Shown: positions 18,046 through 27,750, counted from the first letter of the stretch. The stretch is 52,187 nucleotides of DNA from Alphaproteobacteria bacterium (GCA_005884765.1 VAZV01000138.1:1-52187), one strand, 5' to 3'. The notes: a model not told the origin generated them from the sequence alone. Numbers and translations: made by a program.

Positions 18046-19638
18046 ATGGACTGGTCGCAATATTCCATTCCCGCCATGCGGCTGGAAACACGGTTCGGCG
18101 ATCGCGTGGTGCCTGCGTTTTGCGACCGGCCCAAAAACATCTGGGCCATGGTGGCGGAGGCGGCCGCGCGAAATCCCGACGGCGAGGCGCTGGTCTGTGG
18201 CATCAGCCGCATGACGTGGCGCGAGATTGCGCGTCAGTCGGCGCAGATCGCCGCCGGATTCGGCAAACTTGGCCTCGTCAGCGGCGACCGTGTCGCGGTT
18301 CTGCTCGGCAATCGGATCGAGTTCGTGCTGACGATGTTCGCCGTCGCCCATGCCGGCCTGGTCACGGTGCTGCTCTCTACCCGGCAGCAAAAGCCCGAGA
18401 TCGCCTATGTGCTCACCGATTGCGGCGCAAAGCTCCTGATCCATGAGGCGGCGTTATCGGGTCGTCTGCCGGAGGCGGCCGATGTTCCGGACCTGATGCA
18501 TCGGATCGCCGTCGGCGACGAAGGCGCTTCGCCGTTCGAAACTTTAGCCGACAACGCGCCGGCGCGAGCGCCCGCCGACGTCGGCGAGGAAGACACTGCG
18601 ATGATCCTCTATACGTCGGGCACGACCGGGCGGCCAAAGGGCGCGATGCTCGCGCATTGCAACGTGATCCATTCGGCGATGATCTTTGAGGCCTGCCTGC
18701 AGCTGACATCGGCGGATCGCTCGATCGCGGCGGTGCCGCTCGCCCATGTTACGGGCGTCGTCGCCAACGTCATGAGCATGGTGCGCTGCGCCGGCACGTT
18801 GATCATCGTCGCGGAATTCAAGGCCGCGGAATACCTGGAGATCGCCGCGCGCGAGCGGATCACCTACACGGTGATGGTGCCGGCGATGTATAATCTTTGC
18901 TTACTGCAAACCGATTTCGACAGCTACGATCTCTCGGCGTGGCGGATCGGCGGCTATGGCGGTGCGCCGATGCCGATCGCCACGATCGAGAAGCTGGCCG
19001 TCAAAATTCCCGGCCTGAAACTGATCAATGCCTATGGCTCGACCGAGACCACGTCGCCGTCGACGCTGATGCCGGGCGAATTGACCGCGGCTCACATCGA
19101 CAGTGTTGGTCTGCCCTGTCCGGGTGCGCAGATTACGGTGATGGATGCGAACGGCCGTGAGTTGCCGCGCGGCGAGATCGGCGAAATCTGGATTAGTGGC
19201 GCCCAGGTCATCAAGGGCTATTGGAACAATCATGAGGCGACGGCTGAAAGTTTTACCGGCGGTTTCTGGCATTCCGGCGATCTCGGCTCGATCGACGCCG
19301 ACAATTTCATACGGGTATTCGATCGCCAAAAGGACATGATCAACCGCGGCGGTTTGAAGATCTATTCCGCCGAAGTCGAATCGGTGCTCGCCGGTCACAA
19401 CAGCGTGGTCGAGAGCGCAATCATCGCCAAGCCGTGCCCGGTGCTCGGCGAGCGCGTGCATGCCGTGGTTGTGACGCGCGACGACGTCGGTGCCGAGGCG
19501 CTGCGGGCCTGGTGCGCCGAACGGCTGTCGGACTACAAGGTGCCGGAGACGATCGAGCTCACGGCGGTGCCGCTGCCGCGCAATGCCAATGGCAAGGTGA
19601 TAAAACGGCAACTGCGCGAGGCGCTGGCGGCCCGATAA
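18046..19638 (+). CDS. Acyl-CoA synthetase-like adenylate-forming enzyme
   Basis: A 530-residue member of the ANL superfamily, which activates carboxylates as acyl-AMP and passes them to CoA. Core motifs in order are ILYTSGTTGRPKGAMLAH (phosphate loop), YGSTETTSPST (adenine-binding), WHSGDLGSID, DRQKDMINRGGLKIY (hinge) and PRNANGKVIKRQL, whose Lys is the catalytic A10 residue. The substrate is probably a fatty or aromatic acid but cannot be fixed. It follows panB after 11 bp; co-transcription is likely, a functional link less so. A 158-bp gap follows. Confidence 0.85.
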   Translation: MDWSQYSIPAMRLETRFGDRVVPAFCDRPKNIWAMVAEAAARNPDGEALVCGISRMTWREIARQSAQIAAGFGKLGLVSGDRVAVLLGNRIEFVLTMFAVAHAGLVTVLLSTRQQKPEIAYVLTDCGAKLLIHEAALSGRLPEAADVPDLMHRIAVGDEGASPFETLADNAPARAPADVGEEDTAMILYTSGTTGRPKGAMLAHCNVIHSAMIFEACLQLTSADRSIAAVPLAHVTGVVANVMSMVRCAGTLIIVAEFKAAEYLEIAARERITYTVMVPAMYNLCLLQTDFDSYDLSAWRIGGYGGAPMPIATIEKLAVKIPGLKLINAYGSTETTSPSTLMPGELTAAHIDSVGLPCPGAQITVMDANGRELPRGEIGEIWISGAQVIKGYWNNHEATAESFTGGFWHSGDLGSIDADNFIRVFDRQKDMINRGGLKIYSAEVESVLAGHNSVVESAIIAKPCPVLGERVHAVVVTRDDVGAEALRAWCAERLSDYKVPETIELTAVPLPRNANGKVIKRQLREALAAR

Positions 19639-19796
19639 GGCGTTTTGGAACCGCGGTCCGCCGTTGGTCCTCCACTGTTAACGCCTTGATCCGGCTGGCT
19701 TTGCCTTGCCGTCGCCATATCGATAGGGTAACGCCGCGCCACGCTGGGAACGGGCTTTTCGGTCAAATAGCGGCCCTGGGGATGGGATATCGTTAA

Positions 19797-20450
19797 GTGT
19801 CTGAATTATTTGATGAAGTAGACGAGGAAGTACGTCGCGATCAGCTCAAAAAGCTGTGGGACCGATATTCGATCTACATCATCGCGCTCGCTGTTCTGAT
19901 CGTCGCCGCGGTGGGCGGCTGGCGCGGCTACCAATACCTGGAAGCCAAGAAGGCGGCTGAAGCGGGAGCCGCGTTCGACAAGGCGGTCGAGCTGTCGGAA
20001 CAGAACAAGCATGGCGAGGCGGAAGCGGCGTTTGCGGAATTGGCCGCGCAGGGCCCGGCAGGCTATCGCGTGCTGGCGCGGTTCCGAGTTGCCGGGGAGG
20101 TTGCCAATCGCGATTCCCAGGCGGCGGCCAAAATGTTCGACGACATCGCCGCCGACCGCAGCGTCGGCGCGGAGCTGCAGGATCTTGCAAAAGTCCGCGC
20201 CGCCGGATTGCTGTTGGATGCTTTAAGCTATCCCAACATGCTTCAGCGGCTCGAGGCCGCGGCCGCCCCGGGGGCGACCTACCGCCACAGCGCGCGCGAA
20301 TTGCTGGCGCTGTCGGCCTGGCGCGCCAATGACACCACGGCCGCACGCCAATGGCTGGAGATGATTGCCAACGACGCCGAGACGCCGCCGGGCATGCGCT
20401 CGCGCGCCGAAGCGCTGCAGGCTTTGCTTCCGTCGGTCGCGAAGAGCTGA
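19797..20450 (+). CDS. YfgM-like TPR membrane protein
   Basis: A 217-residue protein with a short cytoplasmic N-terminus (EVDEEVRRDQLKKLWDRY), one membrane segment (IYIIALAVLIVAAVGGWRG) and a periplasmic region of helical TPR-type repeats rich in Ala. This is the layout of YfgM, an accessory subunit of the SecYEG translocon that hands proteins to periplasmic chaperones. In many proteobacteria yfgM lies upstream of bamB and der, and here der follows one gene later. The GTG start at 19797 is used with GGGATGGGATATC upstream. The next gene begins 27 bp after its stop. Confidence 0.75.
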   Translation: MSELFDEVDEEVRRDQLKKLWDRYSIYIIALAVLIVAAVGGWRGYQYLEAKKAAEAGAAFDKAVELSEQNKHGEAEAAFAELAAQGPAGYRVLARFRVAGEVANRDSQAAAKMFDDIAADRSVGAELQDLAKVRAAGLLLDALSYPNMLQRLEAAAAPGATYRHSARELLALSAWRANDTTAARQWLEMIANDAETPPGMRSRAEALQALLPSVAKS

Positions 20451-20477
20451 CGGCGGCGATAAGGTGGGGATAAGAAT

Positions 20478-21056
20478 GTGATCGGGATATCGACCATGCG
20501 CCGCTCGCACCGCCTGATCGCAGCCGCCGTCCTCGTCGCATTGTCGGCCGCGCTGGCCGGGTGCTCCGGCGGATTGTCCAGTTTCGATCCGACCGATATG
20601 CTCGACTGGCTCGACACCAAGAAGAAGCTGCCGGGCGAACGCAAACCGGTATTTCCCGAGGGCGTGCCGGGCCTCGAACAGGGCGTGCCGAAGGATTTGT
20701 ACAAGGGCGCGCGCGATCAGCAGGAGCAGCAGAACGCCGAGGCCGCTGCGGCCGCTTCCGCTGCGCCGGCTGAGCCGCCGAACGCGAAGCAGGCGAAGTC
20801 CAAATCCAGGGGCAAGCAGGCGGCCACTACTGCGAGCACGGCTCCGGCCGAGCAGCAGGCCGCGCCCGATGCGCAGGCGGCGCCCGAGGAGGATGGTACG
20901 TCCGCAGCACCGCCGCCGCCCAAACCGAAGAAGATCGCGCGCAAACGCACCACCGCACCGCCGCCCGACCAGGCCGCCGGGCCGCAGGCGCAACCGGCGC
21001 AGCAGTCTGCGCAGCCATTCCCGGCGCCGCTGCCGAGCAGCACCTTCCAGCGTTAA
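20478..21056 (+). CDS. Short lipoprotein with Ala/Pro/Gln-rich tail
   Basis: A 192-residue lipoprotein. The signal peptide ends in the lipobox LAGC, so the mature protein is lipid-anchored at Cys, about residue 29. A folded-looking stretch of about 45 residues follows (DMLDWLDTKKKLPGERKPV then FPEGVPGLEQGVPKDLYKG). The rest, about 110 residues, is low-complexity Ala, Pro and Gln with scattered Lys/Arg and looks disordered. GTG at 20478 and ATG at 20496 are both possible; both keep the signal peptide. It occupies the place where bamB is usual, between yfgM and der, but has no beta-propeller. Confidence 0.7.
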   Translation: MIGISTMRRSHRLIAAAVLVALSAALAGCSGGLSSFDPTDMLDWLDTKKKLPGERKPVFPEGVPGLEQGVPKDLYKGARDQQEQQNAEAAAAASAAPAEPPNAKQAKSKSRGKQAATTASTAPAEQQAAPDAQAAPEEDGTSAAPPPPKPKKIARKRTTAPPPDQAAGPQAQPAQQSAQPFPAPLPSSTFQR

Positions 21057-21110
21057 TTTCCCATCTCCGTCTCATTGACAGGCGCATCATAAAATGCGCT
21101 GGGATCATCA

Positions 21111-22487
21111 ATGTCCTTTACGATTGCCATTATCGGCCGGCCCAATGTCGGAAAATCGACGCTGTTCAATCGGCTGGTCGGGCAGAAGCTTGCGCTGGTC
21201 GATGACGAACCGGGTGTGACGCGCGACCGCAGGGAAGGCGAGGCGCGGCTGGGCGATCTCGAATTCACTGTCATCGATACCGCCGGTCTCGACGAAGGCG
21301 CTCGCGGCTCGCTCACGGCGCGGATGCAGGAGCAGACGGAAACCGCAATCGCGCTCGCCGACGCCCTGATGTTCGTCATCGACGCGCGTGCTGGGCTGAC
21401 CCCGAACGATCGTGCCTTTGCCGACTTCGCGCGCCGCGCCGACAAGCCGGTGATTCTGGTCGCCAACAAGGCCGAGGGCAAGCACGGCCAAGTCGGCGCG
21501 ATGGAATCCTACGCGCTCGGCCTCGGCGATCCCATCGAAGTCTCGGCCGAGCACGGCGAAGGCCTTAGCGATCTCTACGGTGCCGTGCGTGCACTGATGC
21601 CGGAGCCCATCGATGAAGAGGATCAGGCGAGCGATGACGATACGGAGGAGGATTTCTCCAAGCGGCCGATCCGGGTCGCGATCGTCGGGCGTCCCAATGC
21701 CGGCAAATCGACACTGATCAACCATCTGCTCGGCGAAGAACGCCTTTTGACCAGCCCGGAAGCCGGTACCACCCGCGATTCCATTTCCGTCGACATCAAA
21801 TGGAAGGACCGCGACTTTCGCGTGTTCGATACTGCGGGTCTGCGGCGGCGCGCGCGGATCGAAGAGAAACTGGAGAAGCTTTCGGTAGCGGACGCGTTGC
21901 GCGCGGTGCGTTTTGCCGAAGTCGTTGTCCTGGTGATCGATGCCCAGAATAAATTCGAAGAGCAGGATTTGCGAATTGCCGACCTGATCGAGCGCGAAGG
22001 CCGCGCGCTGGTGATCGCGGTCAACAAATGGGACTTGATGGCGGCAAAGCCTGGACTGATTTCGGCGCTGCGCACCGAGGCCGATCATTGGCTGCCGCAG
22101 GTCAAGGGCGTGCCGGTGATTGCCGTGTCTGGCCTGATGGGTGAGGGGATCGACCGCCTGATGAGCGCGATCGAGCAGGCTTATGCGGTCTGGAACAAGC
22201 GCGTGCCGACCGCGGCGCTCAATCGCTGGTTCGAGCAGGCCGTCGGTGCCAACCCGCCGCCGGCAGTGGCGGGGCGGCGGTTGAAGCTGAACTATATTAC
22301 GCAAACCAAAGCGCGGCCGCCGAGCTTCGTGCTGTTCTGCTCGCGCGCCGACGCCGTGCCGCAATCTTACTTGCGCTATCTCATCAACTCCTTGCGCGAG
22401 GCGTTCGATCTGCCGGGGACGCCGGTGCGGATCACGTTGCGCGAGAAGGCCAATCCCTTTGCGCACAAGCGCAAGCGGCCGTCATGA
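21111..22487 (+). CDS. der: Ribosome biogenesis GTPase Der
   Basis: A 458-residue protein with two tandem GTPase domains and a C-terminal KH-like domain, as in all Der/EngA. The first P-loop is [14 protein letters not shown] near the N-terminus with G3 DTAGL and G4 NKAEG; the second is [14 protein letters not shown] with [19 protein letters not shown] and NKWD. An acidic linker ([13 protein letters not shown]) joins the domains. It acts in assembly of the 50S subunit and is normally essential. The next gene overlaps its stop by 4 bp (ATGA). Confidence 0.95.
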   Translation: MSFTIAIIGRPNVGKSTLFNRLVGQKLALVDDEPGVTRDRREGEARLGDLEFTVIDTAGLDEGARGSLTARMQEQTETAIALADALMFVIDARAGLTPNDRAFADFARRADKPVILVANKAEGKHGQVGAMESYALGLGDPIEVSAEHGEGLSDLYGAVRALMPEPIDEEDQASDDDTEEDFSKRPIRVAIVGRPNAGKSTLINHLLGEERLLTSPEAGTTRDSISVDIKWKDRDFRVFDTAGLRRRARIEEKLEKLSVADALRAVRFAEVVVLVIDAQNKFEEQDLRIADLIEREGRALVIAVNKWDLMAAKPGLISALRTEADHWLPQVKGVPVIAVSGLMGEGIDRLMSAIEQAYAVWNKRVPTAALNRWFEQAVGANPPPAVAGRRLKLNYITQTKARPPSFVLFCSRADAVPQSYLRYLINSLREAFDLPGTPVRITLREKANPFAHKRKRPS

Positions 22488-23737
22488 GCGAGGGCGCATC
22501 TCAAAGCGTCGCCGCAGCGGCGCCGTTGCGCGGCGCGGCGGTCGCCTTTATCTTCGTCACCATCCTGCTGGATACGCTGGCGCTCGGCGTCGTCATCCCG
22601 ATCCTGCCCAAGCTGATCGAGAGTTTCGTCAACAACGACACCGCAAATGCGGCGCGCATCTTTGGCCTGTTCGGCACCGTATGGGCGTTGATGCAGTTCT
22701 TCTTCTCGCCGATCGTGGGCGCGCTGTCGGACCGGTTTGGCCGGCGGCCGGTGGTGCTGCTGTCGAATTTCGGACTTGCGCTGGACTACGTGCTGATGGC
22801 GCTGGCGCCGTCACTCACGTGGTTATTCATCGGCCGGGTGATTTCCGGCATCACGTCGGCGAGCATCTCGACGGCATTCGCCTACATCACCGACCTGACC
22901 GCGCCTGAACAACGCGCGGCGGTGTTCGGCAAGATCGGCGTCGCCTTCGGTGCCGGATTCATCTTGGGGCCAGCGCTCGGCGGATTGCTCGGCGGTATCG
23001 AGCCGCGGCTGCCGTTTTGGGTCGCGGCAGCCTTGAGTTTTGCCAACGCCCTTTATGGCCTCCTGATCCTGCCGGAGTCGCTGCCCAGGGACCGCCGCTC
23101 TCCATTGCGCTGGAGCAGCGCCAACCCGGTCGGCGCGCTGCATCTGTTGCGTTCGAGCCGCCTGCTCGCCGGCTTGTCGCTTGCAAATTTCTTCGCCCAG
23201 CTTGCACATGTCGTGCTGCCCTCGACCTTCGTGCTCTACGCGACCTATCGCTACGGCTGGGACACGACCACGGTCGGTGCGACGCTCGCCCTTGTCGGCA
23301 TCTGCTCCATGGTGGTGCAGGGCACGGCAATCGGGCCGATCGTCAAGCGCTTCGGCGAACGCCGGGCGCTGTTTTTGGGACTAGCCTGCGGCGCCGCGGG
23401 CTTCCTGGTTTTCGGCGCCGCGCCGACGGGCGCGCTGTTCTGGCTCGGCATTCCCGTGATGGCGCTGTGGGGCGTTGCCGGCGCGGCGACGCAGGCCCTG
23501 ATGACACGGCTGGTCGCGCCCGATCAGCAGGGTCAGTTGCAGGGCGCGACCTCGAGCGTGCAAAGTGTGTCGCAGCTGCTCGGGCCATTCCCGTTCACGC
23601 TGACCTTCGCCTATTTTATCGGCAGCGACGCACCCCTGAAATTGCCCGGCGCGCCATTCCTGCTCGCCTCAGTGCTGTTGTTGCTGGCATTCGCGGTCGC
23701 GGTGCGGACGCTGGCGATGGCGGGGAATAAGACCTGA
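22484..23737 (+). CDS. MFS drug exporter, TCR/Tet family
   Basis: A 417-residue major facilitator with about 12 membrane segments. The loop motif [15 protein letters not shown] (motif A) and the TM5 motif [21 protein letters not shown] (motif C, the antiporter signature) place it with the TetA-like proton antiporters. Related Rhizobiales proteins are annotated as tetracycline resistance, but the substrate is unknown and no tetR-type regulator is adjacent. Its ATG overlaps the der stop (ATGA), so translation is coupled. Confidence 0.85.
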   Translation: MSEGASQSVAAAAPLRGAAVAFIFVTILLDTLALGVVIPILPKLIESFVNNDTANAARIFGLFGTVWALMQFFFSPIVGALSDRFGRRPVVLLSNFGLALDYVLMALAPSLTWLFIGRVISGITSASISTAFAYITDLTAPEQRAAVFGKIGVAFGAGFILGPALGGLLGGIEPRLPFWVAAALSFANALYGLLILPESLPRDRRSPLRWSSANPVGALHLLRSSRLLAGLSLANFFAQLAHVVLPSTFVLYATYRYGWDTTTVGATLALVGICSMVVQGTAIGPIVKRFGERRALFLGLACGAAGFLVFGAAPTGALFWLGIPVMALWGVAGAATQALMTRLVAPDQQGQLQGATSSVQSVSQLLGPFPFTLTFAYFIGSDAPLKLPGAPFLLASVLLLLAFAVAVRTLAMAGNKT

Positions 23738-23965
23738 AGCTTCGCGATCAAAATCGGGCTTTCCCGACGGCGCGCATATTGTGCAGTGCAGCATATTATT
23801 TTGGCGTGCGAAGGCGAATTGAGAGGGTTGCCTGAAGAAGCGGCGTTCGGCGGAAACACGTCGGCAGTTCGTTAGCCTGCGATTAGGAAGTTTCTCCCAA
23901 GATGCCAGGTCATCGTTCAGTTTCGCGTCGAGGCCCAACTTCATGTTTTCGCATCTGGCGTTGCA

Positions 23966-25009
23966 ATGCTTGTTCATTTCGTAACCGACGAGCCCGCCAA
24001 GATCCCGGCCGTCCGTGCGATGCTGGAGCCGCGATTTCACGTTGTGCCGCAGTTATTGGGAGGCAATGACACGGCAATTGGCCCAAGCCATGTGCTCATG
24101 GTCGACGCCGACCTGCGCAAGTCAGTTTGCGTCGAGCAAATCAGGCTTGTCTTTCGCGAGCTGAATTGCATCGTCGAAAAGCTGTTTGTCGTTCGCAACC
24201 ACGTCCGTTCCATGGTGGCGCAAGCCCATGCACTCGGAGCCACCGCCGTGGTTTCGCGCCCAAGAGAAGTCATAGTCAAACTGGCGCAGATCGAACTCGC
24301 AAAAAGGGCATCGCAAGCCGATGGCGTTGCCGGCGCATCACCTGAGGTCACCGATAGTGCCGCAGCCTTCGCGTCCATGTTCTCGGCTGTGCGGCACGGT
24401 AAAGCAATTAACCTTTCAGACGCCGAATACGCCACGTCGCAAATCGTCAATAGCATCGTCCAAAATGGGTTGACTGCGTGGCTCGACAACGTGCGCCGAT
24501 ATCATGAAGGAACGTTCCAGCATTGCCTGCTGGTCACGGGAGTGGCAGTCAGTTTCGCCTTGGACACTGGGTTCTCCGGCCCGGATGTCGCGCGACTTGG
24601 ACTGGCGGCAACCCTGCATGATATCGGGAAAGCCCGCATCCCCGTATCCATTCTCGACAAGCCCGGACGCCTCGACCCTGCGGAAGAGGAGATGATGAGG
24701 CGCCATCCAGTGATCGGATATGAGTTGTTGAAAGATATCTCAGGCATCAGTCCGGAGATTCTTGATGGGGTGAGGCATCACCATGAATATCTCGACGGCT
24801 CCGGTTATCCCGATGGGCTGAACGCGCCGGAGATTTCCGATCTGGTGAGACTGCTGACTATCTCCGACATTTTCGCCGCGCTTATTGAGGCGAGACCCTA
24901 TCGGCCTGCCATGTCGCGCCAGGACGCCTATAAGATCCTGTGTGGCATGGACGGAAAACTGGAGAACTCGCTGGTCAAGGCGTTCCGGAACGTGGCGCTG
25001 AGGGCTTGA
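23966..25009 (+). CDS. HD-GYP domain phosphodiesterase
   Basis: A 347-residue protein. Residues 1-115 look like a degenerate receiver-type fold (alternating strands such as HVLMVDADL and KLFVVRNHV) without a clear phospho-acceptor site. Residues from about 170 form an HD-GYP domain with HD at 218-219 inside LHDIGKARIP and the second metal and substrate motif HHEYLDGSGYPDGL at 272-285, all intact. HD-GYP enzymes hydrolyse cyclic di-GMP. No signal peptide, so it is cytoplasmic. A 228-bp AT-richer gap precedes it with no clear promoter, and it converges on the orphan binding protein. Confidence 0.88.
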   Translation: MLVHFVTDEPAKIPAVRAMLEPRFHVVPQLLGGNDTAIGPSHVLMVDADLRKSVCVEQIRLVFRELNCIVEKLFVVRNHVRSMVAQAHALGATAVVSRPREVIVKLAQIELAKRASQADGVAGASPEVTDSAAAFASMFSAVRHGKAINLSDAEYATSQIVNSIVQNGLTAWLDNVRRYHEGTFQHCLLVTGVAVSFALDTGFSGPDVARLGLAATLHDIGKARIPVSILDKPGRLDPAEEEMMRRHPVIGYELLKDISGISPEILDGVRHHHEYLDGSGYPDGLNAPEISDLVRLLTISDIFAALIEARPYRPAMSRQDAYKILCGMDGKLENSLVKAFRNVALRA

Positions 25010-25022
25010 TGGGTCACAATTC

Positions 25023-25058
25023 GCCAGCCGGCCGGATTGATCGATCCGGTCGGCTGGC
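25023..25058. terminator. Bidirectional terminator-like hairpin
   Basis: GCCAGCCGGCCGGAT (25023-25037) and ATCCGGTCGGCTGGC (25044-25058) pair over 15 bp with one G-T pair and a 6-base loop. It sits in the middle of the 58-bp gap between two convergent stops. No long T run flanks it. Confidence 0.75.
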
Positions 25059-25067
25059 AGGCTTCGC

Positions 25068-26294
25068 CTACTTCTTCACCAGCGGACACTCGCTTGCTTC
25101 GAGCGGCTTGGCCGCATCCTCCGGCGAGATCGTGGCGATCGTCTTGTAATAGTCCCACGGGTATTTCGACTCGTCGGGCTTCTTCACCTCGAACAGATAG
25201 GCCGGAATGATCCTGCGGCCGTCGACGCGCAGCGGGCCCTTGCCGAACAGGGGATCGTCGGTGGGGATTTCTTTCATCTTGGCGACGACCTTGGCGCCAT
25301 CATGCGGATTGCCGCCGAGCGCCTCCAGTGCCTTGAGGTAATGCAGCACGGCGGCGTAGTTTCCCGCCACCGTCATCGACGGCATTGTGCCTTTCGGCGA
25401 TAGCTTCTCGAAGCGCTTGGACCATGCGCGGGTCTGGTCGTTCATGTCCCAGTAGAAGGATTCGGTGAAGGTGAGGCCCTGTGCGGTCTTCACGCCCAGC
25501 GAATGGACGTCGTTGATGAACAGCAGCAGCGCCGCGAGCTTCTGGCCACCCGCCACGATGCCGAATTCGGACGCCTGCTTGATCGCATTGGTGGTGTCGC
25601 CGCCGGCATTGGCAAGACCGATGACCTTGGCCTTCGAGGACTGCGCCTGCAGCAGGAAGGAGGAGAAGTCGGAGGTGTTGAGCGGATGCCTGACGGCGCC
25701 CAGCACCTTGCCGCCGCTGGCGGTGACAACGGCTGACGTGTCGCGCTCCAGCGCGTGGCCGAAGGCGTAGTCGGAGGTCAGGAAAAACCAGGTCTCGCCG
25801 CCCGCCTTGGTCAGCGCCTTGCCGGTGCCGTTGGCAAGCATGTAGGTATCATAGGTGAACGAGACGGTGTTCGGCGAACAGGCCTTGCCGGTGAGGTCGG
25901 CGGTGGCGGCGCCGGAGTTGAGCAGCACCGCGTTCCTCTCGCGCACGACATTGCTCACCGCGAGCGCGACACCGGAGTTCGGGGTATCGGCGATGGCGTC
26001 GACCTTTTCGGCATCGATCCATTGACGCGCGATGTTCACACCGACGTCCGGCTTGTTCTGATGATCGCCGCTCAAGACGTCGATCTTCCAGCCCTTGGCC
26101 GTCAGGCCGGAATCCTCGACCGCCATCTTGATGGCCACGATCGAGTTGGGGCCGCCGATGTCGGCATAAAGGCTCGACATGTCGTTGAGCACGCCAATCT
26201 TGACGGTCTTGTCCTGCGCCAGCGCCGAGGTCGCAAGCCCTAATCCGGCACATGCAATAAGCGCGGCATAGCGCCACGCGAGCGTCATCCTCAT
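25068..26294 (-). CDS. Orphan amino-acid-type binding protein, LivK paralogue
   Basis: A 408-residue periplasmic binding protein with a signal peptide cut at SALA before QDKTVKIGVLNDMSS. It aligns end to end without large gaps with the liv-operon protein at 8595, and by eye about two-thirds of positions or more are identical, including DHQNKPD, SGVALAV and the C-terminal SECPLVKK versus SACPLVKK. Differences cluster in NSGAATADL versus DTGAATSDL and a few probable pocket positions. GGAGGGATTTCC precedes the ATG. No transporter gene is adjacent, so it probably uses another system's permease. Confidence 0.9.
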   Translation of the reverse strand: MRMTLAWRYAALIACAGLGLATSALAQDKTVKIGVLNDMSSLYADIGGPNSIVAIKMAVEDSGLTAKGWKIDVLSGDHQNKPDVGVNIARQWIDAEKVDAIADTPNSGVALAVSNVVRERNAVLLNSGAATADLTGKACSPNTVSFTYDTYMLANGTGKALTKAGGETWFFLTSDYAFGHALERDTSAVVTASGGKVLGAVRHPLNTSDFSSFLLQAQSSKAKVIGLANAGGDTTNAIKQASEFGIVAGGQKLAALLLFINDVHSLGVKTAQGLTFTESFYWDMNDQTRAWSKRFEKLSPKGTMPSMTVAGNYAAVLHYLKALEALGGNPHDGAKVVAKMKEIPTDDPLFGKGPLRVDGRRIIPAYLFEVKKPDESKYPWDYYKTIATISPEDAAKPLEASECPLVKK

Positions 26295-26458
26295 GGAAAT
26301 CCCTCCAATGTTAACGCCGGGCGGGCTCTCTTTTTTGGAGCCTTCTTTGGGAGCCTTGGCACCGGCCTGATCGCGTTCCCGTTAGCCTTTCCTGCGGAAC
26401 GCGGCAATCCGCCTAAGGTTTCCTGGCGCGACCGGTATCCGGTGCGGGCGGCTTTCGT

Positions 26459-26507
26459 AACGCAGGGCGTCCGAGATTAGCCTTAACGCAGCGCATCCGA
26501 GATCAGC
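26459..26507. repeat. Imperfect direct repeat at the end of the NHL gene
   Basis: AACGCAGGGCGTCCGAGATT (from 26459) and AACGCAGCGCATCCGAGATC (from 26485) are about 85% identical. The second copy codes for the last residues LISDALR of the minus-strand gene, and the first lies just past its stop. Confidence 0.6.
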
Positions 26508-27637
26508 TTGAATTTCTGGATACGCTTGGCGTTATCGACCTCGCCGGTATAGACGTTGCCCTGCTGGTCGATCGCCATGGCATGAACCCAGTGGAATTGT
26601 CCGGCGTTGCGGCCGTTGTGTCCGAAGCTGCCGACCACGCTGCCGTCCTCGCGCTTCAGAATCCGGATTTCATTGTTCTCGCCGTCGGCATTCAAGAGCC
26701 AGGTCTGTTGTGGGTCGGGCCAGATCGCGAGGTCCCAGACCGCACCGTTGCCAAGCGTGTTCTTCTCGTAGAACCATTCCTTGACGAAGGTGCCGTCCTT
26801 CTTGAACACCTGGATGCGGTTCTGGGTGCGATCGCAGACATAGACGAGGCCGTCATTGGCGATCTTCACGCAGTGCACGGGATTGCCGAACTGCTGCTGC
26901 GCCTGTGCCTTGGGATCATAAGGCGGCTGCTTGTCGTCGTCGGGCGGATTGCCATAGGCGCCCCAGTGCCGCTTATAGGCGCCCGTTGTAGCGTCGTAGA
27001 CAATAATGCGACGGTTGCCGTAGCCGTCGGCGACGTAGAGTTCGTCGGCTGCCTTGTCGATCGCGGTCTCGGCGGGCTTGCCAAGCTGGGTGGTGTCGTT
27101 ACTGCCGGTGCGCGGTGCGATCTTGCCAATCTGCATCACGAACTTGCCGTCGAGGGTGAATTTCAGGAGCACGTCGTCGTTGTCGGCGTTGCCGCCGATC
27201 CAGACAAAGCCGCGCTCGTCGACCTCGATCCCGTGCTCGCGGCCGACCCATTCGTAGCCCTCACCGGGTCCGCCCCAGGAGCGCAGCAGATTGCCGTCGG
27301 CGTCGAATTCCAGGACCGGTGGCGCCGGCACGCAGCATTTCGAGCGCGGCGGGTTCAGCGTGACGCCCTTTTCGTCCTCGGTCAGCGATCGCGGGCGCTG
27401 GATCACCCAGATATGTCCCTGCCAGTCGACGGTAATGCCGCCGACCTGACCCATGATCCAATTGTTCGGCAATTGTTTCGGCCAGGACGCGTCGACCGCA
27501 AAGGCCGGAATGTCGCCGGCGTGGGCGGTGCGCGAGGTCGCGGCCGCGGCGATCAACACACTTGCCGTGACGCAGACGGAAAAAATGTTGGCAAAGCGTG
27601 CAGCAGCCCAATGACCGCGATGTTGCGCCGGTTTCAT
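26483..27637 (-). CDS. Secreted NHL/six-bladed beta-propeller protein
   Basis: A 384-residue protein with a long signal peptide (hydrophobic FSVCVTASVLIAAAAT, cut near TAHAG). The mature part has repeated blades of the NHL type: GGITVDWQGHIWVI, HGIEVDERGFVWIGG, AIDKAADELYVADGYGNRRI, CVKIANDGLVYVCDR and AMAIDQQGNVYTGE. This is the scaffold of peptidyl-alpha-hydroxyglycine lyase-like and similar periplasmic proteins. Enzymatic residues cannot be assigned. A strong GGGGAG precedes the ATG. It lies upstream of the orphan binding protein on the same strand, 188 bp away, and could be co-transcribed with it. Confidence 0.8.
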   Translation of the reverse strand: MKPAQHRGHWAAARFANIFSVCVTASVLIAAAATSRTAHAGDIPAFAVDASWPKQLPNNWIMGQVGGITVDWQGHIWVIQRPRSLTEDEKGVTLNPPRSKCCVPAPPVLEFDADGNLLRSWGGPGEGYEWVGREHGIEVDERGFVWIGGNADNDDVLLKFTLDGKFVMQIGKIAPRTGSNDTTQLGKPAETAIDKAADELYVADGYGNRRIIVYDATTGAYKRHWGAYGNPPDDDKQPPYDPKAQAQQQFGNPVHCVKIANDGLVYVCDRTQNRIQVFKKDGTFVKEWFYEKNTLGNGAVWDLAIWPDPQQTWLLNADGENNEIRILKREDGSVVGSFGHNGRNAGQFHWVHAMAIDQQGNVYTGEVDNAKRIQKFKLISDALR

Positions 27638-27750
27638 GGCGTGCTCCCCTGATTTTGCGGCCGCGGTTTTTTCCGCTTGCGAGCAGTCAATCGCGAGGAG
27701 CTTTGCGAGTCAATCGCGTGGGGCTGCGCACGGCGGTTGCTTCACAAACA

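Noticed and set aside
21108..22466. 452-codon open frame antisense to der
   Set aside because: It mirrors the Der frame almost exactly. Der motifs on the plus strand are complete.
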